Notes: a model not told the origin generated them from the sequence alone. 44,822 nucleotides of DNA from Parcubacteria group bacterium (GCA_943349395.1 CALQZH010000001.1:19275-64096); one strand, 5' to 3'. Positions 7,647-15,704 are shown, counted from the stretch's first letter. Numbers and translations: made by a program.

Positions 7647-8612
7647 TCAGCTCGCAATGTACTTCCGGTTGATGGCGAGCGAGGCGTAGCCGAGGCCGAT
7701 GAAGACGAAGCCGAGGATGACGAGGGAAATGGGCCACCCGAGGGAGTCGGCGAAGTATTCGCTCGTGATATAGGAAACGTGGGCAACGAGGAAGAGCGTG
7801 CTTATGATGAGGACCGTCTTGCTCTTTAGGAGGGTGGCGAGGTACAGGCAGGCGAAAACGATCGCGAAATAGAGGATTTGCCACCCGGTCGAATCGAATA
7901 CGCGGGAGAAGGCGGCGCCGAGGAGTCCGACGCTCCCGAAGAAATACAGGATGCCCGTAAGTCCCCTGTTCCAGCCGTCCCGGAACGCATGCCCGAGGCT
8001 TAAATAGCTCGCGCCTATCGCCATGGTAAGATAGGCGAAAATGTCCCAGTAATCGGAAGAGCGGGTGTCTGCGAGGATGGCGTTTGTCACGAGGTAGATG
8101 GATGCGGTGCCATTCGCGATGGCAAAAAGCGAAAGGACAGGGCTTTTATGAATGGCATTGAGGGCGAGATAGAACGTGAAGATGACGATGAAGGTGAGCG
8201 CGATGACCCACGGGTGATTGTCGCCGGTCGAAAGCTCGGACAAGGTCACGAGCGCTCCCCCGGGAACGAGCGCGCCGCCGATCGCGTGGAAGACATGGCC
8301 GATGGTCTCTTGTGGCCTCTCTTTGCGGAGCATCGAGCCGAGGGCCGTAATGAGGAGGCCGAGGCCGAGCGTGACGGAGACGCGGCCGAATGGCCCGATA
8401 TCATCCCATATTTGCGAAACGAAGATCACGATGCCGACGACGATGATCGCGGCACCCACGACATAGAGCATTTTCGTTACCGAAAAGTGCCGCGCGTTCC
8501 CCTCTTCCATCGACGCGTTTTGGGGGGCGAAGCGTGCCATGACGTCTTCGCGGCGCATCTCGCCGCTCGCGATCTTCGCCTCGATCTCCCGCAGCAGGTC
8601 TTCCTTGGTCAT
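7647..8612 (-). CDS. polytopic membrane protein, DUF2157-like
   Basis: 321 aa from MTKEDLLREIEAKIASGEM; the track's longer start runs through the upstream gene in another frame. A short soluble N-terminal helical segment is followed by about ten closely spaced membrane helices. This layout, with the start 'LLREIEAKIASGEM' before a membrane block beginning TKMLYVVGAAIIVVGIVIFV, resembles the DUF2157 family of unknown function. It begins 4 nt after the stop of the 196-aa membrane-anchored protein, so the two form an operon and may form a complex. No catalytic motif is evident. Confidence 0.75.
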   Translation of the reverse strand: MTKEDLLREIEAKIASGEMRREDVMARFAPQNASMEEGNARHFSVTKMLYVVGAAIIVVGIVIFVSQIWDDIGPFGRVSVTLGLGLLITALGSMLRKERPQETIGHVFHAIGGALVPGGALVTLSELSTGDNHPWVIALTFIVIFTFYLALNAIHKSPVLSLFAIANGTASIYLVTNAILADTRSSDYWDIFAYLTMAIGASYLSLGHAFRDGWNRGLTGILYFFGSVGLLGAAFSRVFDSTGWQILYFAIVFACLYLATLLKSKTVLIISTLFLVAHVSYITSEYFADSLGWPISLVILGFVFIGLGYASLAINRKYIAS

Positions 8613-8616
8613 AGTT

Positions 8617-9207
8617 TTATTTGCCGCTCCGTCCGGGTAGGACCCACCCGATGAACTCGAAATTATTGCGGTAATAGTCTTGGTTGTTGGCATTGATAAG
8701 GTTGAGCTTCGCCTTACTCTTTCCCTTGGTGATGTAATGGCCATACGAGGAAGATCTGTCGCCGAACGGGAAGAATATTCCATGATCATTCCGGTCGTAA
8801 TGAGTCGAGACGGTTACGCCATCGGGCGACGTGAGGATACCGCTCAGGCTCATCGCCTGCGCCTCGCCAAGGGGTATCTCTCTACTCTCGTTCCTCTTCG
8901 TATCATGGAGCAAGATTCGGCCGGAGTAGGTTTCGGGGTATGCGGGCCTACCATTGGCATCTAGGTATTGGGCCAAATCGACGGGACGTATGGCGAGTCT
9001 CCCGTTTTCGACGGAGTACCTTTTTTGGAGATAGTCGTTGCAACGGTAGGAGTAATCCGTGCCGGTCCCGCATGTTGCATATATGAAGTCGTAATTAGTC
9101 GAAAGGAGGAAAGAGGGCAGATATGTAGAGATGGCGAACGCGGCTATGAGCGCGACCGGTAATATGAACGCGAGGAGCAATGCGAAGTTACGTTTGATGA
9201 AATCCAT
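8617..9207 (-). CDS. membrane-anchored protein next to a DUF2157-like protein
   Basis: 196 aa: one N-terminal membrane helix (FALLLAFILPVALIAAFAIS, about residues 8-30), then an extracytoplasmic domain of about 160 residues. Two Cys (YATCGTG and YRCNDYL) near the membrane could form a disulfide. The domain ends NFEFIGWVLPGRSGK. It overlaps no gene and is separated by 4 nt from the downstream DUF2157-like gene, so they are expressed together. A TACGAT hexamer 8 nt before the ATG suggests a leaderless or near-leaderless transcript. I do not recognise the soluble domain. Confidence 0.75.
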   Translation of the reverse strand: MDFIKRNFALLLAFILPVALIAAFAISTYLPSFLLSTNYDFIYATCGTGTDYSYRCNDYLQKRYSVENGRLAIRPVDLAQYLDANGRPAYPETYSGRILLHDTKRNESREIPLGEAQAMSLSGILTSPDGVTVSTHYDRNDHGIFFPFGDRSSSYGHYITKGKSKAKLNLINANNQDYYRNNFEFIGWVLPGRSGK

Positions 9208-9252
9208 ATGGTTTGATCGTACTCCCGTCAGAACCTATCTCGCAATGCGCAT

Positions 9253-9293
9253 GAAAAAACCGTCGGGAGGGGGCGAGCCCCCTCGGGACGGTT
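9253..9293 (-). terminator. intrinsic terminator after the truncated sigma gene
   Basis: Long GC-rich hairpin (aaccgtcgggaggggg / cccctcgggacggtt, with a one-base irregularity) followed by TTTTTT on the minus strand. Confidence 0.85.
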
Positions 9294-9312
9294 CGGATTG
9301 GTCCGGGTTCCC

Positions 9313-9987
9313 TCACGCGCTCGCGCGTTCGGGCACGTCAGCGTCCGCATGCGACATGCGGAGCCAGTCGTCAGAGCCCCAGCCTTCGAGCGCGAAGCCG
9401 AGCTTGTGCGCCACGCGCGATGTGATCGACCGTATGCTCGACGCCGATAGGCCGAATAGTCCTGCAATTTCATCGACATGCCGGTACGGGGGATAGCCAT
9501 TGAGGCATAGCCGCCGTTCGAATATTTCCCGGTCCCGATCGGAGATTCGCAGGTCGCGGAGCGTTGCGAGGTAGCGTGCATGGAGCGCCTCCTCGGTGCA
9601 GGTGTTCTCTTTGGCGAGAAGCCGCTCGAGGGGAGTGGGGCCCGGGAAGCACGGATCGACCGTGAACGCCTCCCCGCTCTTGGCATTCGTGGCGACGGTC
9701 TCGGAGACGACGCGCGATCCCGCTTTTGCCACGAGGCAGTCGCGTACTTTGGGGACCGCTACCTCGATGCCCTTGGCGATTTCCTCGATGGAGGGCGATA
9801 TGCCGTGCGTACGGAGAAAAAGGCTTTGAAAGCGCTCTATTTTTCCATAAAGGTTATATTGCCATCGAGCTCTGCGGATATCTTGCCCGGAGTAGATGAT
9901 CCCGTCCTTAATGGCCTGGCGCACGAGGCGCGCGGCGTACGGGTGAAAGGGACCTTCTTCGGGGTTGAATGTCTCGATGGCATTCAT
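9313..9987 (-). CDS. sigma-70 family RNA polymerase sigma factor, 5' end missing
   Basis: The ORF is 224 aa from MNAIETFNPEEG, but the reading frame continues upstream as FDIDDLTDEGVFGL, which is sigma region 2.2-2.3, before it meets a junction near 10030 and a stop a few codons later. Regions 2.4, 3 and 4 remain: FHPYAARLVRQAIKDGI, then GISPSIEEIAKGIEV, then the region-4 helix-turn-helix HVDEIAGLFGLSASSIRSITS. Region 1 and most of region 2 are absent, so core binding would be lost and the gene is probably broken here. Its own terminator is intact. The missing 5' part is not found within the next 1.3 kb. Either a rearrangement or an assembly join explains this. Confidence 0.75.
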   Translation of the reverse strand: MNAIETFNPEEGPFHPYAARLVRQAIKDGIIYSGQDIRRARWQYNLYGKIERFQSLFLRTHGISPSIEEIAKGIEVAVPKVRDCLVAKAGSRVVSETVATNAKSGEAFTVDPCFPGPTPLERLLAKENTCTEEALHARYLATLRDLRISDRDREIFERRLCLNGYPPYRHVDEIAGLFGLSASSIRSITSRVAHKLGFALEGWGSDDWLRMSHADADVPERASA

Positions 9988-10021
9988 AAGGCCAAAGACG
10001 CCTTCGTCCGTGAGGTCGTCG

Positions 10022-11089
10022 ATGTCGAAGTTTGAGCAGCAAGCGACGCCGACTCAAATGGCTGGAAGGGCAATCGAAGGCGCGGCAACTATCGGAACCT
10101 TCGGCGCTGGGCAACCGGCTGGATTCGCTGGTAAGGTCGCGCTTAACTCTGGTCTTGGAGGAGTGGTTGGAGCGGCTCAAGGAATGGAGGAAGGAAAGAC
10201 GCCGAAAGAAATAGCTTCACAGGCGGCATTAGGTGCTGCAGGAGGGGCTTTAATACCCGTTGCTGGGAAAGCGATTGAAATGACTAAAAATGGGCTAACG
10301 GAAGTATTACCGAAAAGCCTTATTAAGGCTTATTTCCCAAGCGAAAAGGACATTAGTGAGCACTTAATCAAGAATACGAAGCTTGGATTCACGAAGACGA
10401 TGCTTTCGAATGCAAAAGACAATGTAGGGAGCCTCTCTAAGGAAATAAATGAAATCCTTGAAAGTAACCCCGATATTTTCATTGATAAAAATAAGCTATT
10501 GAAAAGCGTCGCGCAATCTTATGGGCAAACCGGCGGTGGCGGAACCATTAAAAGTTCTGAAGTAATAAAGTTAATTCAAAGAATAGCACCGGATTCCAAG
10601 GGCTTGCTTTTACGGGACTCTTTAAGCCTTAAGGACGCGAATAGACTTCGAATGGCGATAGATAAGGCACTTGGGGATAGATTTTTCCTTGCAAAGCACA
10701 GCCCCTTTGCGAAGGAAGTTGCCGGTAATTTCAATTCCTTTTTAAGGGAAACCGTTAAGAGTAATGCGCCTAAAACGATACCTATTTTTGACGAACTTTC
10801 AAAGGAAATAAATGTGAGAAATGCCCTCCAAAAATCCATTAAAAAGTTCGGACGCGTTAATTTAAGGGACTTAATCTCGATTGTAACCGGCGCAACAGCC
10901 GGTGCTACGCAGGGTGTTTTCGGTGCGATGGCGGGCGCGGCGGGCGGTGTCGTCGGTGAAAGGGTCTTGACTAGTCCGTCGGTAGGACTCGGTGTCGCAA
11001 AGGGACTGTCTCAGCTCGGTCGAGTTTCCATACCAAAAGCCGGTAAGGATATCGTGAGATTCGGGGTTATGAAGGCTATCTCTCAATAA
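10022..11089 (+). CDS. phage-like structural protein fragment, 5' end missing
   Basis: The track ORF starts at 9965, but its first 20 codons are antisense to the sigma gene. Protein-like sequence begins near 10030 with FEQQATPTQMAGRAIEGAAT, so the true N-terminus is probably lost; ATG at 10022 lies exactly at the junction. The frame runs to 11089. Gly/Ala-rich segments (GAGQPAGFAGKVALNSGLGG, GATQGVFGAMAGAAGGVVG) flank a helical, Lys-rich middle. This low-complexity/helical layout is like large phage virion-internal or tail-associated proteins; no specific family is recognised. Codon use is clearly AT-richer than neighbouring genes, indicating foreign origin. Confidence 0.6.
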   Translation: MSKFEQQATPTQMAGRAIEGAATIGTFGAGQPAGFAGKVALNSGLGGVVGAAQGMEEGKTPKEIASQAALGAAGGALIPVAGKAIEMTKNGLTEVLPKSLIKAYFPSEKDISEHLIKNTKLGFTKTMLSNAKDNVGSLSKEINEILESNPDIFIDKNKLLKSVAQSYGQTGGGGTIKSSEVIKLIQRIAPDSKGLLLRDSLSLKDANRLRMAIDKALGDRFFLAKHSPFAKEVAGNFNSFLRETVKSNAPKTIPIFDELSKEINVRNALQKSIKKFGRVNLRDLISIVTGATAGATQGVFGAMAGAAGGVVGERVLTSPSVGLGVAKGLSQLGRVSIPKAGKDIVRFGVMKAISQ

Positions 11090-11144
11090 AAACGAAGATA
11101 ATACCCACCATGGCCCCGATGATAATACCTGCTAAGAAACCCAT
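11076..11144 (-). CDS. possible 22-aa membrane peptide
   Basis: The minus-strand frame reads MGFLAGIIIGAMVGIIFVFIER, a single membrane helix with a charged end. Its 3' end overlaps the end of the phage-like ORF convergently. There is no convincing binding site, though TTGACA lies just upstream. Tiny helices of this kind occur in phage genomes, but the call is weak. Confidence 0.2.
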   Translation of the reverse strand: MGFLAGIIIGAMVGIIFVFIER

Positions 11145-11191
11145 AAATCGGTTAGTGTCAATTTTATCATAACCGAACGGAAAATGCAAAA

Positions 11192-11320
11192 ATGGATTTT
11201 CTGACTATCGTAAAGACGTTTGCTAGTGATACCCAGGGAGGGGTTATGTTAATTCTATCGGTCGCTCTTTTTTCTTGCATACAGTATCTTTTGAATAAGC
11301 ATCAGACTCTACGCGCATAA
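11192..11320 (+). CDS. small membrane protein, 42 aa, in the low-GC segment
   Basis: The plus-strand frame reads MDFLTIVKTFASDTQGGVML and continues ILSVALFSCIQYLLNKHQTL, a single membrane helix (about residues 17-34) followed by a basic tail. AT-rich codons match the foreign segment. The ribosome binding site is poor (aacggaaaatgcaaaa). Its stop abuts the purM terminator. An overlapping minus-strand frame also exists (MRVESDAYSKDTV), but the membrane-helix pattern makes the plus-strand reading the better candidate. Confidence 0.3.
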   Translation: MDFLTIVKTFASDTQGGVMLILSVALFSCIQYLLNKHQTLRA

Positions 11321-11350
11321 AAAACTCCGGGAGGCTGGGACCTCCCGGAG
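11318..11350 (-). terminator. intrinsic terminator of the purM-like gene
   Basis: Perfect 10-bp stem ctccgggagg/cctcccggag with a 6-nt loop and TTTTTT on the minus strand. Confidence 0.88.
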
Positions 11351-11376
11351 CGGTACTTGGAGCGAGATTCTCAGGG

Positions 11377-12483
11377 TCATCGGACTGCCAGCGTCTCCCC
11401 GGAATATTCGAGGTTTTTAGGCTCGATGACGACTTTCTTCTCGCCGTTCTCGATGTGTCCTGCGACCAGGGCTCCGAGATGGAGTTTGCGGGCGACATCG
11501 AGGACTGTCTCCGCATCGCCCTTTTCGACATAGAGCGCGAAACCCGCGCCCATGTTGAGATTGCCGAATGCCTCCCGATCATCGACTGGCCCATGCTCTT
11601 GCAGGAAATCGAAGATCGGAAGCTGTTTCGGCAGCCGTTCGATGATATACGCGAACGGCTGGGTCGCGCGCATGAGCTTGCGCCAGCCGTGGCCGGTGAT
11701 ATTGACCGCGTAGTGAATGTCCACGCCGCGATCGAGACAGTCTTCGACGAGTCCGACATAGATAAGCGTCGGATCGAGAAGCGTCTCGCCGTAGGATCGG
11801 CCATCGCTGAGTTCCGTTCGGTAGCCCTGCGGCAGTGTGTCGGCGATTGTCCGTGCGAGGGTGAGCCCGTTCGCATGGATGCCCGAGCTCTCAATGATCA
11901 CGATCGCGTCCCCATGCGTGATGGTGCCGGTGATCAGGCGGGCTTTCGGCTTCACGATGCCGATTGCCGAGCCGGAGAGCACGACGGCTTCCGGCGTGAC
12001 GACTCCCTTGAGCGTAGGCGTTTCGCCGCCGCCCCAGGCGCATCGTGCCATGGTGCAGGCCCTCTTCCAGCCGAGAATGAGATCGTCCGAGCGCTTCTCG
12101 TCCTTGAACCAGTCAGATGAGCCGACCGCGAGATGCATCGCCACCGAGAGCGGATGCGCTCCCACGGTGATGAGATCGTTCACGATCATGGCGACGGTAT
12201 CTTGGGCGATCCGGTCGTAATGCGATATGCCGGTAAGGGCGTACATCGCGTCGGCAACAAGGTTCTTCGTGCCGAGTCCCTCTTCGACGTGGGCAAGGTA
12301 GCTGTCGAGCGTCTCGATGAGGTAGGCGCTCTCTCCGCGACTCGCTTCGAGTTCTCGGAACTCGCCGCCGTTGAGGCGGGCGATGTTGCGTGCCGTCTCT
12401 CGCGCCGCCAATTGGCACGCTTTCTTGAACGGGTCCATAGCGCCGTAAATTACGCCGGTATCGGCGTAGGTCATCGTGATCAT
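11377..12483 (-). CDS. purM: phosphoribosylformylglycinamidine cyclo-ligase-like (AIR synthase family)
   Basis: 368 aa. PurM closes the imidazole ring of AIR in purine synthesis using ATP. Family features: YADTGVIYGAMDPFKKACQ at the N-terminus, VNDLITVGAHPLSVAMHLAV in the ATP-binding half, SSGIHANGLTLARTIADTLP and NITGHGWRKLMR in the C-terminal half. Start at MITMTYADTG (12483) because AAAGGA lies 7 nt upstream; the track start at 12558 adds 25 residues without support. It stands alone, with no other pur genes here; most CPR genomes lack de novo purine synthesis, so it could belong to a divergent AIR-synthase-related subgroup with another substrate. Confidence 0.82.
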   Translation of the reverse strand: MITMTYADTGVIYGAMDPFKKACQLAARETARNIARLNGGEFRELEASRGESAYLIETLDSYLAHVEEGLGTKNLVADAMYALTGISHYDRIAQDTVAMIVNDLITVGAHPLSVAMHLAVGSSDWFKDEKRSDDLILGWKRACTMARCAWGGGETPTLKGVVTPEAVVLSGSAIGIVKPKARLITGTITHGDAIVIIESSGIHANGLTLARTIADTLPQGYRTELSDGRSYGETLLDPTLIYVGLVEDCLDRGVDIHYAVNITGHGWRKLMRATQPFAYIIERLPKQLPIFDFLQEHGPVDDREAFGNLNMGAGFALYVEKGDAETVLDVARKLHLGALVAGHIENGEKKVVIEPKNLEYSGETLAVR

Positions 12484-12613
12484 GTTCGGATCCTTTCGGA
12501 TGGTGGTTAGGGAATCAAAGGACGGGGCTATGATGCCATGGTTAGAAGGAGTTGGCAATGAATGTGGAGGGGGCGGGATCTTGGGCTTGTTATGTGATGA
12601 GGCGATCTATCGA

Positions 12614-12644
12614 TTGATGCGGATAATTTCGAAAGTGGTATGAT
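12614..12644 (+). promoter_or_regulatory. candidate promoter of the PhnB-like gene
   Basis: TTGATG (12614-12619) and TATGAT (12639-12644) are separated by 19 nt in the 124-nt divergent gap between the purM-like and PhnB-like genes. The spacer is slightly long. Confidence 0.4.
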
Positions 12645-12682
12645 GGGATCGTTAATAATAGGTTAAAATCATCGATGAACGC

Positions 12683-13150
12683 ATGAAAGATAAGATCACT
12701 GTATTTTTTTGGTTTGATAGGGATTTGAAGGAGGTGGTTGCATACTACCGGGACATCCTTAATAAGGGTGGAAAAGCATATTTCGAGGAAGTCGCATATA
12801 ACCTGATGTCTGATGTGCCGGGGCAGAAAGTCGAATTGGCTACGGTAAGGATCTTCGGGAGCGCCTATCACTTCATGGGGGCACGACGTCATGTTGATTT
12901 TAATGAATCCGTATCTTTGATGATTACTACCGAAGACCAGGCAGAAACGGATTATTATTGGGACGCGTTCACAAAAGAAGGTAAGGAAATCGAGTGTGGT
13001 TGGTGCAGGGATAAGTACGGATTATCCTGGCAGATAACCCCTAGAAAGCTATTAGAGCTGAACACAAGCAAGGATAAGGATGTGGCACGGTATGCCATGC
13101 AACAAATGATGAAGATGAAGAAGATCGTCATTAAAGATCTAGAGAGGTAG
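12683..13150 (+). CDS. PhnB-like / VOC-superfamily protein (3-dmu-9_3-mt family)
   Basis: 155 aa. Pattern of the so-called 3-demethylubiquinone-9 3-methyltransferase Pfam family, which is really a VOC-fold group: MKDKITVFFWFDRDLKEVVA at the start, VRIFGSAYHFMGARRHVDFN with the ESVSLMI strand, then CGWCRDKYGLSWQITPRKL near the end. True activity is unknown in most members. The metal ligands of classical VOC enzymes are not all evident. Codon use is AT-richer than the purM and SpoU genes on either side. It lies immediately beyond the tRNA-Ser repeat array, convergent with it, and could be cargo of that locus. Confidence 0.82.
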   Translation: MKDKITVFFWFDRDLKEVVAYYRDILNKGGKAYFEEVAYNLMSDVPGQKVELATVRIFGSAYHFMGARRHVDFNESVSLMITTEDQAETDYYWDAFTKEGKEIECGWCRDKYGLSWQITPRKLLELNTSKDKDVARYAMQQMMKMKKIVIKDLER

Positions 13151-13164
13151 CTGTCGTCGAGGAA

Positions 13165-13286
13165 GATGGGATTCGCCTGCCGCGGTGGGACCTTACAAAT
13201 GGAGGGTGGGATTCGCCCCTTCGCCGCCTATGCGGCTCGGAATCTTCGGCTCCTATTAGGAGCCTGCGACCCGCGGTTCGAATCAG
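13165..13286 (-). repeat. T-arm palindromic unit(s) downstream of tRNA-Ser
   Basis: Read on the minus strand after the tRNA hairpin: GATTCGAACC (anti-T-arm, 13275-13284), stem A GGCTCCT/AGGAGCC, stem B GCCGC/GCGGC, then GGCGAATCCCACC (13205-13217), which copies this tRNA's own T-arm 3' half without its TT. A second, shorter remnant ending GGCGAATCCCATC lies at 13165-13192. The interior is clearly homologous to the unit at 32448-32526 by tRNA-Val, but there the ends read GATTC, matching that tRNA. Confidence 0.75.
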
Positions 13287-13293
13287 CACCCAC

Positions 13294-13336
13294 CACTAAC
13301 AAAAGAGATGCCGTGAAGGCATCTCTTTTGTTAGTG
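13294..13336 (-). repeat. perfect 19-bp hairpin abutting tRNA-Ser
   Basis: Arms cactaacaaaagagatgcc (13294-13312) and its exact complement (13318-13336) with a 5-nt loop. It starts 0-1 nt after the tRNA 3' end. There is no U-tract, so it is not a textbook terminator, although termination or 3'-end processing remains possible. Confidence 0.85.
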
Positions 13337-13420
13337 CGGAGGAGGTGGGATTCGAACCCACGAGACCCTTTCGAGTCGAGGATTAGCAATCCTCTGCCTT
13401 GACCGCTAGGCTACTCCTCC
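13337..13420 (-). tRNA. tRNA-Ser (anticodon GCT)
   Basis: 84 nt with a long variable arm typical of tRNA-Ser. Acceptor stem GGAGGAG/CTCCTCC, anticodon loop TTGCTAA (GCU, decoding AGC/AGU), T-arm GTGGGTTCGAATCCCAC. CCA is not encoded. Promoter TTGATC-17-TATACT lies upstream, overlapping the start region of the SpoU gene on the other strand. Confidence 0.95.
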
Positions 13421-13430
13421 AGTCCTGCCT

Positions 13431-13459
13431 AGTATATCCCGATTATCGAGCTTGATCAA
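13431..13459 (-). promoter_or_regulatory. promoter of tRNA-Ser
   Basis: Minus strand TTGATC (13454-13459), 17-nt spacer, TATACT (13431-13436), 10 nt before the tRNA 5' end. Confidence 0.7.
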
Positions 13460-13973
13460 ACGCCGGCCTATCCCCTATCATCCGCGTCATATGGTCGCCA
13501 TCCTCCATAATATCCGGAGCGCGCACAACGTCGCCTCGATATTCCGCACCGCGGACGGCGCGGGAGTCCAGAAGCTCTATCTCTGCGGCATAACGCCGGG
13601 ACCGCTCGATGTCTTCGGCCGCAACCGGGAAGACTTCGCGAAGGTGGCGCTCGGTGCCGAAAAGGCGGTGTCGTTCGAGAAAGTCGCGCGCACTGCGGAC
13701 TGCATTAGGCGTCTCAAGGCCGCGGGCTACTTCGTATGCGCGCTCGAGCTCGCTCCAGGCGCGGTCCCCTACTGCGATGCAGTCTTCTTGAAGGCGCATG
13801 CGGGAAAGATCGCGATCGTAGTGGGCCACGAGACAGAGGGCATCCCGAAGCGGATTCTCGCGCGGTGTGACGCCGTCGTTTCGATCCCCATGCGCGGCAT
13901 GAAGGAATCGCTCAATGTCTCCGTGGCCTTCGGTGTGATCGCTTTCGAAATGGCCCGTTATCGGTTATCGTGA
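13452..13973 (+). CDS. SpoU/TrmH family RNA 2'-O-methyltransferase
   Basis: 173 aa. The SPOUT family methylates a ribose 2'-OH in tRNA or rRNA using SAM and has a trefoil knot. Motif 1 HNIRSAHNVASIFRTADGAG, motif 2 IAIVVGHETEGIPKRILARC, motif 3 VSIPMRGMKESLNVSVAFGV are all present, so it should be active. The track start is a TTG at 13452; ATG at 13491 is possible but would begin right at the first motif, so the TTG form or an unseen start is more likely. It overlaps argS's possible GTG by 4 nt or precedes its ATG by 47 nt. The exact RNA target cannot be read from sequence. Confidence 0.88.
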   Translation: MIKRRPIPYHPRHMVAILHNIRSAHNVASIFRTADGAGVQKLYLCGITPGPLDVFGRNREDFAKVALGAEKAVSFEKVARTADCIRRLKAAGYFVCALELAPGAVPYCDAVFLKAHAGKIAIVVGHETEGIPKRILARCDAVVSIPMRGMKESLNVSVAFGVIAFEMARYRLS

Positions 13974-14020
13974 CTTTATCTAATAAGCTAACGAAGCTAA
14001 CAGCTAAAGAAGCTAGTATC

Positions 14021-15616
14021 ATGTTCGGCCTGGAGAAAATCGCGTCGAAAATAGAGATCCCGCCCGAGGGCGTGGGAGCCGACTTGGCCATCCCCTGCTT
14101 CCGGGAGGATCCCGAAGCGACGGCCGAAAAAATCCGCGCCTTGAAGAACCCGCTTTTCAGGGAGGTGGTCGTGAAGGGGCGCTACGTGAACGTCTCGTTC
14201 GACTGCGCCGTCTTGGCACCGCTCGTGCTCGCGGAGGTCGCGGCGAAGAAAGACGCGTATGGCTGGAACGACAGCGGTGGGGGAAAGAAGGTGATGATCG
14301 AGTACTCGGCCCCGAATATCGCGAAGCCCATGCATATGGGCCACGCGCGCAACAACGCGATCGGCCACGCGCTCGTTAACCTCTACCGCGCGAACGGCTA
14401 CGAGGTGATCACGACGAACCACTACGGCGACTGGGGTATGTCTTTGGCGAAGATCATGCTCGCGTACGGCAAGTGGGGAAATCGCGCGGAATTCGACAAG
14501 GACCCGGTCCGGCACCTGCTTGGCCTCTACGTGCGGATGACGAAGGAATCTGCGGATAACCCGGCGCTCGAAGACGAGGCGCGCGCGCTGTTCAGGAAGC
14601 TCGAGGGCGGCGACCGGGGGCTCCATGCGACGTGGCAGGAGTTCCGCGACGTGAGCGTCGCGAACTTCGAGCGGATGTACGGCCTCCTCGGGATCTCCTT
14701 CGACGTGAAGAACGGGGAGAGCTTCTATACGGAATTCATCCCTAGGGCGATCGAGGAGGCGCTCGCGAAAGGCGCGGCGCACTACGGCGAGGCGGCGGAA
14801 GGCGGCGAGGGAAAGCCCGTCGCCGTGAATCTCGATGCGTGGAAGCTCCCCTCATTCCTATTGCAGAAGAGCGACGGCGCGTCGCTCTATGGCGCCCGCG
14901 ACATCGCGGTCGTGAAGTGGCGGCTCGAGCACTATGACGTGGAGAAGATCGTCTACGTCGTGGGGCACGAGCAGGAGCTCTACCTGAAGCAGATTTTCAA
15001 GACGATGGGGCTCATGGGCTACCCGGAGGAGAAGCTCGCGCACGTGAGCTATGGCATGGTGACTCAGGGCGGCAAGAAGATCTCGACGCGCACGGGCAAT
15101 ATCGTGTTCCTCGAGGACGGCTTCGAGGACGCAATCGCGCGCGCGAAGGGAATAAAAGAGGTGGGCATCGGCGCGATCATCTATAATATGCTTTCGATGG
15201 GCCGGGAGCACGACATCGCGTTCTCGTGGGACGCGGCGATGAGCGTTCAGGGCAATAGCGCGCCTTATATCCAGTACGCGTACGTGCGCGCGAAGGCCAT
15301 CCTCGAGAAGGCCGATGCCCCCGCTCCCCTGCCAGCGCCCTACACGCACCCAGTCCTCGAGCGCGAGGCGGCGCTCTTGAAACTCGTCGCGCATTTCCCG
15401 GGGGTTGTGTGGCAGGCGCACGCGCTCGAGGCGCCGCACCTCATAGCGACATTCCTGAACGCCTTCGCGCAGGAGTTCAACCGCTTCTACGCCTCGGTGC
15501 CGGTATTGGAAGATGGTGAGGGTCGCGATCTGCGCCTCGCGCTCGTCGCGGCTTCGGCACAAGTTATCAAAAACGGCCTCTGGCTCCTTGGCATTGCCGT
15601 GCCGGAGCGGATGTAA
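14021..15616 (+). CDS. argS: arginine--tRNA ligase
   Basis: 531 aa from MFGLEKIASKIEIPPEG. It charges tRNA-Arg. The N-terminal additional domain (LKNPLFREVVVKGRYVNVSF) leads into the HIGH region APNIAKPMHMGHARNN; the class I core continues through HYGDWGMSLAKIM, and the KMSKS equivalent is GGKKISTRTGNIVF. The DALR anticodon-binding domain ends the protein. The track's GTG start at 13970 adds 17 residues encoded by an AT-rich stretch with repeated AGCTAA words that looks non-coding, so I prefer the ATG at 14021. Likely co-transcribed with the SpoU gene; terminator at 15705. Confidence 0.95.
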   Translation: MFGLEKIASKIEIPPEGVGADLAIPCFREDPEATAEKIRALKNPLFREVVVKGRYVNVSFDCAVLAPLVLAEVAAKKDAYGWNDSGGGKKVMIEYSAPNIAKPMHMGHARNNAIGHALVNLYRANGYEVITTNHYGDWGMSLAKIMLAYGKWGNRAEFDKDPVRHLLGLYVRMTKESADNPALEDEARALFRKLEGGDRGLHATWQEFRDVSVANFERMYGLLGISFDVKNGESFYTEFIPRAIEEALAKGAAHYGEAAEGGEGKPVAVNLDAWKLPSFLLQKSDGASLYGARDIAVVKWRLEHYDVEKIVYVVGHEQELYLKQIFKTMGLMGYPEEKLAHVSYGMVTQGGKKISTRTGNIVFLEDGFEDAIARAKGIKEVGIGAIIYNMLSMGREHDIAFSWDAAMSVQGNSAPYIQYAYVRAKAILEKADAPAPLPAPYTHPVLEREAALLKLVAHFPGVVWQAHALEAPHLIATFLNAFAQEFNRFYASVPVLEDGEGRDLRLALVAASAQVIKNGLWLLGIAVPERM

Positions 15617-15704
15617 TACATTTATTTTTGTTGTGGGGTAGATGGAGGCGGACGAGATGCTGGCCAAGCTGGCAATCTTAGGTGGCCTTTCGAAGCCCCA
15701 AACA

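Larger units (their letters stand above)
10030..11320. mobile_element. low-GC insert or foreign segment of likely phage origin
   Basis: Base composition shifts visibly at about 10030 from GC-rich to AT-rich and returns at the purM terminator near 11320. The segment holds the truncated phage-like ORF and one or two tiny membrane-protein ORFs, a content typical of phage DNA. No integrase, att site or flanking duplication was seen. Boundaries are approximate. A metagenomic mis-join is possible on the left side. Confidence 0.45.

Noticed and set aside
11244-11318. 24-aa minus ORF (MRVESDAYSKDTV)
   Set aside because: It begins in the purM terminator T-run and has no binding site; likely chance.
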